Part shown: piece after piece, positions 51,424-61,800 of the stretch
Layout: every line of letters begins with the position of its first letter
Numbering within the stretch: position 1 is the stretch's first letter
NCBI RefSeq assembly: GCF_947495735.1
Contig: NZ_CANMAA010000010.1
Coordinates: 62,001 to 126,000 of the forward strand
Source: an uncultured Pseudokineococcus sp.
Lineage (GTDB): Bacteria; Actinomycetota; Actinomycetes; Actinomycetales; Quadrisphaeraceae
Length of the DNA: 64,000 bases
Direction: 5' to 3'
The notes under the pieces: generated by a model
Databases searched by the model: none
Seen by the model: only the letters and a program-made list of their open reading frames with translations
What the model was told of the DNA's origin: nothing
Made by a program: the position numbers and the translations under genes

Positions 51424-52174
51424 GCACGTCACCACGGCCAACCGCGGTAGCACCCACGACGTCACACGTCTGCTCGTGACGCGACAGGACCCGACCAGCA
51501 TGTACCGGCCGCTCGGCTTCCTGGAGGCGCACGCCGACGTCGATGGGGTCGAGTACACGTTCGCCTACCTCCGGCGAGCTGTTGCAGCACCGGGCTTCCG
51601 CCCTCTCGTCGGTATGCCGCAGGTGCGCCGGTACGTCTCCCGCGGGCTGTTCCCTCTCTTCGCCGAGCGGCTGATGGACCCGAGGCGCCCCGACCGCGCG
51701 GACTACCTCGCCGCCCTCGACCTGGGGCCGGACGCCTCTCCGCTCCTTGTGCTCAGCCGCTCGGGAGGTCACCGCGCGGGTGATGCGGTGGAGCTCAGCC
51801 CGGTTCCGTCAGCTGATGCCGACGGACGCTCGTCGTGCGTCTTCCTCGTTCATGGCATCCGTCACATGCCGGGCAGCGACGCCGCCCTCGACTCCCTGGA
51901 GGAGGGCGACGAGCTGGCGCTGATGCCGCAGCCGGAGAACAGGCACAACGCCAGGGCCCTGCTGGTGAGCGCGCGAGACAGCGCTCCGGTGGGGTGGGTG
52001 CCCGACGTCCTGCTCGACTACGTGCACGGTCTTGCTCAGCCGGTGGTGCGCGTAGTCCGTGTCAACGGACCCGACGTCGGGTCACGTCTGCGACTGCTCG
52101 TCCGCGTCGACGGTGGCGCGGTGGCCGGATGGGCGCCGTTCTCAGGACCGGACTGGGACGTCGTCGACGGCTGA
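51410..52174 (+). CDS. HipS-like N-subdomain fused to a HIRAN domain
   Basis: Predicted 254 residues. Residues 30-132 have the layout of the HipA N-subdomain (GVEYTFAYL, FPLFAERLM, PLLVLSRSGGHRAGDAVELS); residues 142-208 form a HIRAN domain (LEEGDELALMPQPENRHNAR ... PVGWVPDVLLDYV), a module that binds DNA 3' ends in HLTF. ATG 51410 overlaps the kinase gene by 14 bases. By analogy to HipS it may be the antitoxin or a targeting subunit of the kinase. The N-subdomain match is by pattern, not by search. Confidence 0.7.
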   Translation: MRTVEHVTTANRGSTHDVTRLLVTRQDPTSMYRPLGFLEAHADVDGVEYTFAYLRRAVAAPGFRPLVGMPQVRRYVSRGLFPLFAERLMDPRRPDRADYLAALDLGPDASPLLVLSRSGGHRAGDAVELSPVPSADADGRSSCVFLVHGIRHMPGSDAALDSLEEGDELALMPQPENRHNARALLVSARDSAPVGWVPDVLLDYVHGLAQPVVRVVRVNGPDVGSRLRLLVRVDGGAVAGWAPFSGPDWDVVDG

Positions 52175-52295
52175 GCACTACGTGACGAGCGCGAGGCAGC
52201 AGCCCCGCCGCGGAGCCCTCGACCTGAGGTCGTCCGTCTGCCGACGCGTGCGGGCGCCGCGCTGAGAAGCACGCGCGTGGCGGCGCCTCTATGCC

Positions 52296-52337
52296 TCCTG
52301 TCCATGGATCTATGGCGAGTGTCATAAATCTATGGAC
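52296..52337. promoter_or_regulatory. AT-rich repeat site upstream of a large unknown gene
   Basis: A local AT-rich patch with inverted GTCCAT (52300) and ATGGAC (52332) and two direct copies of ATCTATGG. It stands out in GC-rich DNA. An operator or a junction of inserted DNA are both possible. It lies in the 309-base gap between the HIRAN gene and the next gene; otherwise only the TAAGGT box was seen there. Confidence 0.4.
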
Positions 52338-52428
52338 TGGAGGCGGTAAGACCTCTCCGAGACTGTCGGCGCACGGGTGGCCGCGGACGATGTGCGGCGA
52401 GATTGCGGCGCCCGCGAGCACCGCGCTC

Positions 52429-52450
52429 TAAGGTCCAGCGACAGAGGCGG
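52429..52450 (+). promoter_or_regulatory. Promoter -10 TAAGGT with downstream CAGAGGCGG
   Basis: TAAGGT (52429-52434), CCAGCGA, then CAGAGGCGG; near copy of the site at 45100. Possible -35 TTGCGG at 52403 with a long 20-base spacer. Leader of about 42 bases. Confidence 0.5.
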
Positions 52451-52483
52451 ACTGCGATCGCCTCTCCACGGGGGAGGAAGCAC

Positions 52484-54199
52484 ATGCAAGAGCCTTCAGC
52501 GCCGACGAGCGGAGACGATGCCGCGGGCCACGGTCCGGACGGCGGCGACGACTCGACGGTGTTCGTCCCTCCGACTCCTTCAGCCGAGGGCGACGCGGCG
52601 GAGCCGTCGACGGTCCTCGCGGAGATCCTCCCCGGCATCGCGGTCGTCTTCGGTGACGTGCCGGCGGGCCTGGACCTGGTCGACTTCGGGCTCGTGCCGA
52701 CCGACGACCGGGCGAGGATCTCCACGGCCCTTGCTTCCACCGGCATCGCGGCGACAGCGGGCGGCAACGTCGGGACGGCGATAGCCAACGCGCAGGGCCT
52801 GTACAGACTCGACGACGCCACGCGAGCCGCCATCGACGCCGGCGCAAAACTCGCCACTAAGGACGGCGCGAAACTCGGAACGCTGATCACCCGTGGGGGC
52901 CTCAAGCAGGCACGCTTCGTGCCCGCTGCGGTGGCGAGCCCAGCAATGGCGGCAGCCGCCATTGGTCCAGCGTTGGCCATGGCCGCTCTTCAGATGAAGC
53001 TGAGCGAGATCAGCAGCCTCGTCAGCACCAACATCGCCCTGGCGACACAGGTGCTCACCACCATCCGCCGCGAGCAGTGGGCCGAGCTACTGGGCCTTGT
53101 CGCGTCCATCGACGGCGTCGTCGCCCAGGCGAGGGAGGTCGGCGCCGTTCCAGAGTCGCTCTGGGACAGCATCGCGGGCAGCGAGGCGCCGCTGCGCAAG
53201 CAGCTCGGCCTCTACCGCGAGAACGTCGTCGAGCACGTCCGGCAGCTCGACCGGCGGGACGCGCAGGACCGTCGCCAGTACCTCGAGACGAACGCCGAGG
53301 CGATCGTCTTCGACGCCAACGCCCTGCTGTCGTCCCTCAAGGGGTGGACTGGGTACCAGGCGCTGCGTGCCGGTCGCGCGAGGACCGCCGGCGCCGACGA
53401 CCCGGCGGAGGCGCGTCTCGTCGACGTCATCACCCGGGACGCCCAGCAGGAGCTCGCCTCAGGCCTGGCCACGACGACGACGCTCGTCGACTCGCTGACG
53501 CGTGCGCTGCAGATCATCGCCGAGCTGCCCGGACGCGCCGGCATGCCGCTGACGCAGAAGCGCAAGGACGCCAAGGCGGTCCGGCTGACCTGCGGCCAGC
53601 TGCTGGACGCGGTCCGGCCGCTCGCTGACGCCCTGCGCCCGCAGGCGCCCGCACCGCAGGAGCCGGACGTCATATGCGCCCCGGCCGACCTGGACCACGA
53701 GCCCTACCTCCGCGTGCTGCGCTGGCTGCTCGAGGACGGCGAGAACGTCCGATGCCTCGCCTTCCCCTTCCGCCTCGACGAGCTCGCCAAGGGTGCCGCC
53801 CTGCTCGGGCGGCTGGACCCCGAGAAGTGGGCCGCGGTCGTCGCCGTCACGGACCGGCGGATCATCACGGCCAGGCCGGGGGATCTGCGCGAGCACGGCA
53901 AGGTCGCGAGCAGCGTCCCGCTCGACCTTCTGCGCTACGTCCGTGCCGCCACCGGGGAGGGCGCCGGCGGTCGGGCCCGCATCGATGTCATCACCCGCGA
54001 CGAGAACGTCCGCTGGACGTTCCACCCCGAAACCGTGGACGAGCAGGTCGGCGCGCTCGCCGCGTTGCTCGCCGAGTCGATGCGGATTCCCGACGCGGAG
54101 CGCGCTGAGCTTCGCCAGCGCGGCGAGCCCATCCTGGGGGCAACGGCGCGCGCCCTCATCGGGAAGACACCAGCCGAGCTGACTGGAGCAGCCACATGA
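52484..54199 (+). CDS. Large hypothetical protein with bacterial PH-like C-terminal domain
   Basis: Predicted 571 residues. The start MQEPSAPTSGDDAAGHGPDG resembles that of the protein at 45156. An Ala/Gly-rich hydrophobic stretch near 150-175 (AAVASPAMAAAAIGPALAMA) may insert into a membrane; a long helical middle part follows, and residues 445-530 (AVVAVTDRRIITARPGDL ... NVRWTFHP) look like a bacterial PH domain. ATG 52484 has GGGGGAGGA upstream. Function unknown; the domain mix suggests a membrane-associated sensor or effector. Confidence 0.72.
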   Translation: MQEPSAPTSGDDAAGHGPDGGDDSTVFVPPTPSAEGDAAEPSTVLAEILPGIAVVFGDVPAGLDLVDFGLVPTDDRARISTALASTGIAATAGGNVGTAIANAQGLYRLDDATRAAIDAGAKLATKDGAKLGTLITRGGLKQARFVPAAVASPAMAAAAIGPALAMAALQMKLSEISSLVSTNIALATQVLTTIRREQWAELLGLVASIDGVVAQAREVGAVPESLWDSIAGSEAPLRKQLGLYRENVVEHVRQLDRRDAQDRRQYLETNAEAIVFDANALLSSLKGWTGYQALRAGRARTAGADDPAEARLVDVITRDAQQELASGLATTTTLVDSLTRALQIIAELPGRAGMPLTQKRKDAKAVRLTCGQLLDAVRPLADALRPQAPAPQEPDVICAPADLDHEPYLRVLRWLLEDGENVRCLAFPFRLDELAKGAALLGRLDPEKWAAVVAVTDRRIITARPGDLREHGKVASSVPLDLLRYVRAATGEGAGGRARIDVITRDENVRWTFHPETVDEQVGALAALLAESMRIPDAERAELRQRGEPILGATARALIGKTPAELTGAAT

Positions 54200-54263
54200 G
54201 ACGGGAAGTACCGACTGTGTATGGGCCTACGGCTGCGCCTGCCGTCCGAAGCAGCCACTCCTC

Positions 54264-55058
<795 letters not shown>

Positions 55059-55161
55059 CGGACTTCGGACGCGCTCCGAGAAGCGGGCATGTAGAGGCTA
55101 GGCGCGAGGGCGTCTTCGTCGGCCTGTCGAAGCACCCCGCCTGCGGTGAGGGCAGGCAGCG

Positions 55162-58100
55162 ATGAGGGTCCACGACGGCGCGGTCCTCCTCAGCGCCGGG
55201 GACGTCGTCGAGCACCTGGCCTGCACGCACCGCACGGTGACGGCGCTGCGCGCCGCGCACGGCGTCGTCCCACGACAAGACGACTCCTCCACCGCGGTGT
55301 CCGTCCGTGGCACGGAGCACGAGCGCGAGGTGAAGGCCCGCCTCATCGCTGACACGCCGTCGCACGTCGACCTGAGCGGCCCCACCCGCGACCTCGACGC
55401 CTGGCGTTCGCTCGCTATGGCGACGGTCACCCACCTTCGGCGCCAGTCCGACCGCGGGGCCATCGGCGCCGTCGTCGAGCAGGGAGCCGTGCTCGACGAG
55501 GCCGGGAGCGTGGCCCTGGTCGGCCGGCCCGACTTCCTCGTCCTCACCGAGTCGGGCTGGCGGGTCGAGGACGCGAAGCTCGCCCGATCGGTCCGGCCGG
55601 GAGCGCTGCTGCAGCTGGCGCTGTACCGGACCGCCCTCGATCGCAGGGGCGTCCCGATGCACGACGACGTCCGGCTCCACCTCGGCGACGGCCGGCACGA
55701 GGACGTGCCCGCGCGCAGCGTCGACGCCTGGGCGCAGCACGCCGCGGAGCGGACCACTGCGTTCGTCCGGGACCTGCCCGCCCGCGGCGGCCTCGCGCCC
55801 GACTTCGTCGAGCCCATCGCCTGGTGCACCGAATGCGGCAGCGGCACGCCATGCGCCGACCAGCGGGAGCAGACGGACCACCTCTCCCTCGTCGCCGGGC
55901 TGCGTCGTCAGCAGGCGGCGCACCTGCGGGCCGCGGGCATCACGACGCTGGACCAGCTGGCGACGTCGACCACCGCAGTCCCCCGGCTCTCCGACGCCAC
56001 GCTTGCCGGGCTGAGGCGGCAGGCACAGCTGCAGGCCCTCGCGCGGCGATCCACTCAGGACGACCCACTGGTCGAGGTCCTCCCCCACCCGGCGCGGCTC
56101 ACCGCGGCCGAGCTGCGGCCAGGTCTCTGGCTGCTCCCGGAGCCGGACGACGGTGACGTCTTCTTCGACATGGAAGGCGACCCGCTCTACGTCGACGGCA
56201 TCGGCGGTGCGCGGACGCACGGCCTGGAGTACCTCTTCGGCGCCGTCCACGACGACACCTTCACGGCCTTCTGGGGCGTCGAACGTCGCGCCGAGGGCAC
56301 GGCGTTCAGGGACTTCGTCGACTGGGTCGAGCGGCGACGGCGCACCCACCCCGGACTGCACATCTACCACTACGCCCCCTACGAGCGGACGGCGCTGGCC
56401 CGCCTCGCGCAGACGCACGGCACGCGCAAGGAGATCGTCGACGCGTGGCTGCGCGAGGGGCTGCTCGTGGACCTGTACGCCGCCGTCCGCCGGGGTCTTC
56501 GCGCCGGCGTGCCGTCGTACAGCCTTAAGAAGATCGAGGCGCTGTACGGCGTCGACCACAAGTCTCTGGGTGACAAGGTCTCCACCGCGGCCGACAGCAT
56601 CGACGCCTTCGAGCAGTGGCTGGTCAGCGGCGAGCAGTCCGTGCTCGACGAGATCGAGCAGTACAACCGCCTCGACTGCGAGTCGACCCGAGGGCTGCGC
56701 GACTACCTGCTGCGTCTGCGCGACGAGGCGGTCGGCGACGGCCGCCTCGTCCAGCCGGTCGTCGAGCCACCCCTGGTGGTCACGGACGAGGCCGACGCGG
56801 CAGACGACGCCGAGCCCTCCGCAAAGGATGAATTGCGACGCCGCTGCAGCGAGCTCGCGACCCAGCTGCTCGACGGCGCCGACGTCGCCCAGGTCTCTGA
56901 GGACCCGGAGTCGGAGGCGCGCCGCCTGCTCGCCGGACTGCTCGGGTACCACGCCGACGAGGAACGGGTGGCGTGGCAGGAGGTCTTCCGCGCTGCGGAG
57001 ACCGCCGCCGCCGACCCGGACGCCGTCGTAGAGGACAGCCGGCTGCTCGGCGGCCTCGAGGTCATCGGCGAGGACGACGGCGCGTGGGTAGTTCGGGCGC
57101 CGCTGCAGGAGCACCGCATCGGCACCGGGAAAGTCAACGTCCTCGCAGGCGGACAGCTGGTCTTCGGGAGCGTCCGCTCCGTCGAGGAGACGGCCGACGG
57201 CGTCGAGCTGCGCCTGGGCGTCAAGGACGAGCAGCTGGCCCGCGCAGGGTGGACGGGTGGGCTGCCGCACCCTGACGCCCTCGACTCGACCAGCCCTGTC
57301 GCGACCGACGCACTCGTGCGGTCCCTCGTCGAGACCGCCGAGGGCGTCCTTGCGTACGGCCCGACGGCGCCCTCGTCGCGGCCGGCTGGGCGCAGCCTGC
57401 TCCTGCGGCGCCCGCGGCTGGACGGCGCACCCCTCTCGCCGGCGCAGACGGACGAGGACGACGTCGCGCACGCCGTCCGACTCGTCCGGGACGGGCACGT
57501 CGACGTGCTGGCGGTGCAGGGACCGCCCGGTGCAGGGAAGAGCTACCTCGGCAGTCACCTGATCGCTGCGCTCGTGGCGGGTGAGACACCGCTCAAGGTC
57601 GGCGTCACGGCCGGCTCCCACGAGATCGTGCTCGGGTTGCTGCGGTCGGTGCATGCCCTCCTTCCCGATACGACGACCTACCACTACGACAGCCAAGCGC
57701 CCTCCGGGGCGAAGGCCACCGAGAAGTGGAAGCGCCTATGTGAGGACGACTGCGCGTCACCGCTGCGTGTGACCAAACGGCGGGACGGCTGGGCCGAGGC
57801 ACAAATCGTCGGCGGGACGGCGTGGGCCTTCTCGCACGACGACGCACCCGAGCTGGACGTCCTCGTCGTCGACGAGGCCGGGCAGATGGGTCTCGCCGAC
57901 GTGCTCGCCGCGGCCCGCCGGGCACGAGTCCTCGTGCTGCTGGGCGACCCGCAGCAGCTGCCCAAGCCCCAGCGCGCCACGCACCCGCCGGGTGTCGGCG
58001 TCAGCGCGCTGGAGCACCTAGCCGGCGGCCACGCGACCATGCCGCCCGCGGTCGGCCTGTTCCTCGCCGCGACGCGGCGGATGCACCCGGACGTCACCGG

Positions 58101-58692
58101 CTACATCTCGGACATCGCCTACGACGGTCGCCTCACCGCCCACGCGAGCACCCACGGCCAGCGCGTGCTGCCGCTGCCCGGGCGCCGAGAGGAGCTGTCG
58201 GAGACAGGCCTGCGATGGATGCCGGTGCACCACAGCGGCTGCTCGCAGAGCAGCGCCGAGGAGACGGACGCCGTTCTGGGCGTCGTTCGCGACCTCGTCG
58301 GGCGCCGCTGGATCGGGCCCGACGGTGAGCAGGCGCTCGAGGAGACGGACGTCCTCGTCGTCAGCCCGTACAACGCGCAGGTCGCCAGGCTCCGCGCAGC
58401 GCTGGACGCCGCCGGGCTGCGCGCCGTCGCCGCCGGCACCGTCGACAAGTTCCAGGGCAAGGAGGCCGCGGCCGTCGTCTACTCGACCGCAGCCTCGGAC
58501 GGCGAGACCGCGCCGCGCGGCGCCGGCTTCGTCGCCGACGTCCACCGTGTCAACGTGGCGATCTCCCGCGCGCGATGTCTTGCGGTCCTCGTCGGCAGCC
58601 CGCGTCTACTCGACGCACGGGTGACGACGACGGGGTCGATTCGGCCGCTCGACGTTCTGTGCCGGTTAGTGGCGAGGGCTCGTCAGGCGTGA
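55162..58692 (+). CDS. TM0106-type RecB-like nuclease fused to an SF1 helicase
   Basis: Predicted 1176 residues. Residues 1-250 form a RecB-like PD-(D/E)XK nuclease (GRPDFLVLTE, VEDAKLA) with a Cys-rich patch (WCTECGSGTPC). Residues 330-520 form an RNase-H-like nuclease (VFFDMEGDPLY, IYHYAPYER, YNRLDCEST). Residues 750-1170 are a UPF1-like helicase: Walker A QGPPGAGKSYLG near 786, Walker B VVDEAGQM near 903, GDPQQLPK, and GTVDKFQGKEAAAVVYS. This is a complete, single-gene nucleic-acid processing machine with likely defence or repair roles. ATG 55162 starts at the family boundary. Confidence 0.9.
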   Translation: MRVHDGAVLLSAGDVVEHLACTHRTVTALRAAHGVVPRQDDSSTAVSVRGTEHEREVKARLIADTPSHVDLSGPTRDLDAWRSLAMATVTHLRRQSDRGAIGAVVEQGAVLDEAGSVALVGRPDFLVLTESGWRVEDAKLARSVRPGALLQLALYRTALDRRGVPMHDDVRLHLGDGRHEDVPARSVDAWAQHAAERTTAFVRDLPARGGLAPDFVEPIAWCTECGSGTPCADQREQTDHLSLVAGLRRQQAAHLRAAGITTLDQLATSTTAVPRLSDATLAGLRRQAQLQALARRSTQDDPLVEVLPHPARLTAAELRPGLWLLPEPDDGDVFFDMEGDPLYVDGIGGARTHGLEYLFGAVHDDTFTAFWGVERRAEGTAFRDFVDWVERRRRTHPGLHIYHYAPYERTALARLAQTHGTRKEIVDAWLREGLLVDLYAAVRRGLRAGVPSYSLKKIEALYGVDHKSLGDKVSTAADSIDAFEQWLVSGEQSVLDEIEQYNRLDCESTRGLRDYLLRLRDEAVGDGRLVQPVVEPPLVVTDEADAADDAEPSAKDELRRRCSELATQLLDGADVAQVSEDPESEARRLLAGLLGYHADEERVAWQEVFRAAETAAADPDAVVEDSRLLGGLEVIGEDDGAWVVRAPLQEHRIGTGKVNVLAGGQLVFGSVRSVEETADGVELRLGVKDEQLARAGWTGGLPHPDALDSTSPVATDALVRSLVETAEGVLAYGPTAPSSRPAGRSLLLRRPRLDGAPLSPAQTDEDDVAHAVRLVRDGHVDVLAVQGPPGAGKSYLGSHLIAALVAGETPLKVGVTAGSHEIVLGLLRSVHALLPDTTTYHYDSQAPSGAKATEKWKRLCEDDCASPLRVTKRRDGWAEAQIVGGTAWAFSHDDAPELDVLVVDEAGQMGLADVLAAARRARVLVLLGDPQQLPKPQRATHPPGVGVSALEHLAGGHATMPPAVGLFLAATRRMHPDVTGYISDIAYDGRLTAHASTHGQRVLPLPGRREELSETGLRWMPVHHSGCSQSSAEETDAVLGVVRDLVGRRWIGPDGEQALEETDVLVVSPYNAQVARLRAALDAAGLRAVAAGTVDKFQGKEAAAVVYSTAASDGETAPRGAGFVADVHRVNVAISRARCLAVLVGSPRLLDARVTTTGSIRPLDVLCRLVARARQA

Positions 58693-58822
58693 GTCAGGGC
58701 GCTTCGCAGCGGGCCGCCCGTCCGGCGACGCCTCGGCGAATGACGCCACGGGCGCGTCGGGGAGCGGCAGAGCCGTCCGAGCGACGGCGACGCGAGCAGT
58801 TCACTACGTCAGCGCCGGCGTG

Positions 58823-58828
58823 TAGCGT
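58823..58828 (+). promoter_or_regulatory. -10 box TAGCGT of the SNF2-Mod-Res operon
   Basis: TAGCGT, seven bases, then GTG 58836, which is in frame with ATG 58842. The spacing suggests a leaderless or near-leaderless transcript. Confidence 0.45.
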
Positions 58829-58841
58829 CAAGGTGGTGCCG

Positions 58842-61742
58842 ATGACCTGCACGCTGACTGACTACCAGGCGAAGTACTACGCCCACGAGCTGCAGCGCAA
58901 TTACGCGAACGATCACGTCGGCAAGCTCGCCGGCCTCCTGTTCGACGCGCAGGTGGAGCCGAAGCCGCACCAGATCGACGCCGCGCTGTTCGCGTTGCAG
59001 ACCCCGCTCCTGCCGGGCGTCATCCTCGCTGACGAGGTCGGCCTCGGAAAGACGATCGAAGCGGGCATCGTCATTTCGCAGTACTGGGCGGAGCGCCGTC
59101 GGAGCATCCTGATTGTTGCCCCGTCCAGTCTACGGCAGCAGTGGCAGCAGGAGCTGGGCGAGAAGTTCATGATACCGTCCGCCATCCTCGATCCGAAGTC
59201 AAAGGACTCGCTGCTCTCACACGTCGGTAGCCGCTCGGCGCAGGTGCTGATCTGCTCCTACGAGTTCGCGCTCCGGCGCGAGACCTCGCTGCTGAAGGCA
59301 TGGGATCTCGTGGTCGCCGATGAGGCGCATCGCCTGCGGAACTACTGGACAGGTAAGACCAAGGCCGCGGAGGCGGTGGCACACGTCGTGTCTGGCGCGC
59401 GCAAGACTGTGCTACTGACGGCGACGCCGCTGCAGAACAAACTCGAGGAATTGTATGGGCTGGTGTCGATCTTCGACCCCGGCTACTTCCATTCGCTCGA
59501 TGCGTTCCGCGAGCGGTACGTCAACAGCCGTGACCTGCGAGTCGATGACGACCTGGTGGAGCGTGTCGCGACCGTCTCGAAGCGCACGCTACGGCGTGAT
59601 GCTGAAAAGTACATCCATTTCACCAAGCGCCTGCCGCTGACGGTCGAGTTCACTCCGTCGCCAGACGAGGCGCGGCTCTACGACCTGGTCAACGACTATC
59701 TGCATCGTGATCAATTGTTCGCCTTCGCCGGCAGTCAGCGTCACCTCTCCGCCCTAATCATCCGCAAGCGCCTCGGCTCGTCGACCTATGCGGTTGCGAG
59801 CACGCTGGAGAACATCGCCAACCGTCTCGCGCATGAGGTCGCGGCCGGACGGCGCCGCGATGGTCGTGGTGGCCTCGTGGCAGCCGACTTCGCGGTCGAC
59901 GATGAGATCACCAGCGAGGAGCTGGAGGAGGCCGAGGAGATCGAGCGGACTGGCGGTGGCTCCCGGCCCTCATCGTTGCCGCTTGATGAGTCGCTGCTCG
60001 AGGCGATGCGCGCTGAGGTTGCCGAGTTGCGCGAGTATGCCGCGCTTGCCCGCTCGACCACGGAGAACCAGAAGGCCATCAAACTCGGTGAAGCGCTCCA
60101 CCTCGGGTTCGAGCGGCTCCGTGAACTTGGGGCCCCGGATAAAGCGATTATCTTCACTGACTCGACTAAGACGCAGGAGTACATCGCGCGCTCCCTGCGT
60201 GAGACCGGCCGCGGCGACGGAGTTGTCCTGTTCAACGGCTCGAACAACGGGCCGGAGCAGACCGCGATCTACCAGGACTGGCTCAAGGCCAATCGGGACG
60301 GCGACCTGGTCACCGGCATTGCCGCCGTGGATCGCCGCAAGGCGCTGGTGGACTACTTCCGCGAGCAGGGCACGATCATGATCGCGACCGAGGCCGCAGC
60401 GGAGGGCATCAACCTGCAGTTCTGCTCGATGCTCGTCAACTACGACCTGCCCTGGAATCCACAGCGCGTCGAGCAGCGCATCGGCCGCGTGCACCGCTTC
60501 GGGCAAAAGCACAACGTCGTCGTCATGAACTTTTCGAACAAGGGAAACATCGCCGAGCAGCGCATCCTTGAACTTTTGACCGATAAGTTCCAGCTGTTCT
60601 CCAGCGTCTTCGGCGCGAGCGACGAGGTGCTCGGCGCGATCCAGGATGGGCTGAACTTCGAGAAGGCGATCAGCGATATCCTCAACCGCTGCACAACCGC
60701 CGACGAGCTGGATGCCGCATTTCGCGAACTTGAGGGCCAGTACGCGAGCGAGATCTCGCGCGAGATGGCGAGCGCCAAGGCGAAGGTCTTCGACAATCTC
60801 GACCCACATGTTCAGGATCGCCTCAAGGCGTGCGACATGCAGTCCGGCGAGGTGCTCAACAAGTTCGAGCGCCTGCTGCTCGCCGTGACCCAACACGAGC
60901 TCGACCGGTTCGCCTCCTTCGAGGGCGACGGCCGCACGTTCATGCTGAGCGAGGCGCCGGTCGGGGATGCGCCGACCGGGCGCTACTTCTTCAAGTCGCA
61001 GCCGCTCGACAACGCTCACCAGTATCGCTACGCGAGCCCACTGGCCCAGTACGTCGTCGACACGTCGATGGGACATCAGACGCCGGCGCGTGAGCTGACC
61101 TTCTCGCTCGGGCGGTCAGACCGCGTCAGTAGAGCGATCCGGGCACTCGAAGACACCAGTGGCGAGCTGACCGTGAACCTCGCGACCTTCCGCATGAAGG
61201 CGGGCGATGAGGACGTCTCCGAGTCCTACATGCTGGCTGGCGCCCTGACGGATGAAGGCCAATGGCTCGACGAGGAGTATGTCGCGGACATCCTCGACCT
61301 GGCCTGCACGTCGGTCGGAGAGCAACCTGTGACGATCGACGAGTCGCGCTTCACGCCGCGCCTTGATGCACGCCGCGCGGAGTTGGAGAAGGAAGTCCAT
61401 GGACGGAATTCTCGCTACTACGACCAGCAGGAGGAACTGATCTACCGCAACCAGCAGGACCGAAAGGCCGAACACGAAGGCGCCATCCGCGACTACCGGG
61501 CCAAGGAAAAGGAAGCCCGCAAACAGGCCCGGCGGGCCGATGAACCGATGGAGCAGTTACGGCTCAAGAAGGAAGCCCGCAAGTGGGAGCAGCGTTCCGA
61601 GGAGGCCGACGAGAACTTTCGGAACACGCGCAAGAAACTTCGCGCAGGGGCCGACAGGTATCTAGAACTAATCGAGCAGTCCCTCCAAGGGACCCAGGAG
61701 ATCGAGCACCTGTTTACAATTCGCTGGCGGATCACCACATAA
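58842..61742 (+). CDS. SNF2-family helicase of a restriction-like system
   Basis: Predicted 966 residues. Helicase motifs: Q-like PKPHQIDAALFAL, Walker A ADEVGLGKTIEAG near 63, DEAH box VADEAHRLRN near 158, ATPLQNKLEELYGL, and C-terminal AAAEGINLQFCSMLVNYDLP and RIGRVHRFGQ. A long basic and acidic coiled coil follows (residues 850-950, KKEARKWEQRSEEADENFR). The gene precedes mod by 58 bases and is clearly lower in GC. ATG 58842 is used; GTG 58836, seven bases after a TAGCGT box, is an equal candidate. It probably translocates DNA or remodels bound invaders. Confidence 0.9.
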   Translation: MTCTLTDYQAKYYAHELQRNYANDHVGKLAGLLFDAQVEPKPHQIDAALFALQTPLLPGVILADEVGLGKTIEAGIVISQYWAERRRSILIVAPSSLRQQWQQELGEKFMIPSAILDPKSKDSLLSHVGSRSAQVLICSYEFALRRETSLLKAWDLVVADEAHRLRNYWTGKTKAAEAVAHVVSGARKTVLLTATPLQNKLEELYGLVSIFDPGYFHSLDAFRERYVNSRDLRVDDDLVERVATVSKRTLRRDAEKYIHFTKRLPLTVEFTPSPDEARLYDLVNDYLHRDQLFAFAGSQRHLSALIIRKRLGSSTYAVASTLENIANRLAHEVAAGRRRDGRGGLVAADFAVDDEITSEELEEAEEIERTGGGSRPSSLPLDESLLEAMRAEVAELREYAALARSTTENQKAIKLGEALHLGFERLRELGAPDKAIIFTDSTKTQEYIARSLRETGRGDGVVLFNGSNNGPEQTAIYQDWLKANRDGDLVTGIAAVDRRKALVDYFREQGTIMIATEAAAEGINLQFCSMLVNYDLPWNPQRVEQRIGRVHRFGQKHNVVVMNFSNKGNIAEQRILELLTDKFQLFSSVFGASDEVLGAIQDGLNFEKAISDILNRCTTADELDAAFRELEGQYASEISREMASAKAKVFDNLDPHVQDRLKACDMQSGEVLNKFERLLLAVTQHELDRFASFEGDGRTFMLSEAPVGDAPTGRYFFKSQPLDNAHQYRYASPLAQYVVDTSMGHQTPARELTFSLGRSDRVSRAIRALEDTSGELTVNLATFRMKAGDEDVSESYMLAGALTDEGQWLDEEYVADILDLACTSVGEQPVTIDESRFTPRLDARRAELEKEVHGRNSRYYDQQEELIYRNQQDRKAEHEGAIRDYRAKEKEARKQARRADEPMEQLRLKKEARKWEQRSEEADENFRNTRKKLRAGADRYLELIEQSLQGTQEIEHLFTIRWRITT

Positions 61743-61800
61743 ACCCCGAGTCATTCACAACCCGACGCAGACTGTTCCTTCATAGGAGAGGTTCACCCGA

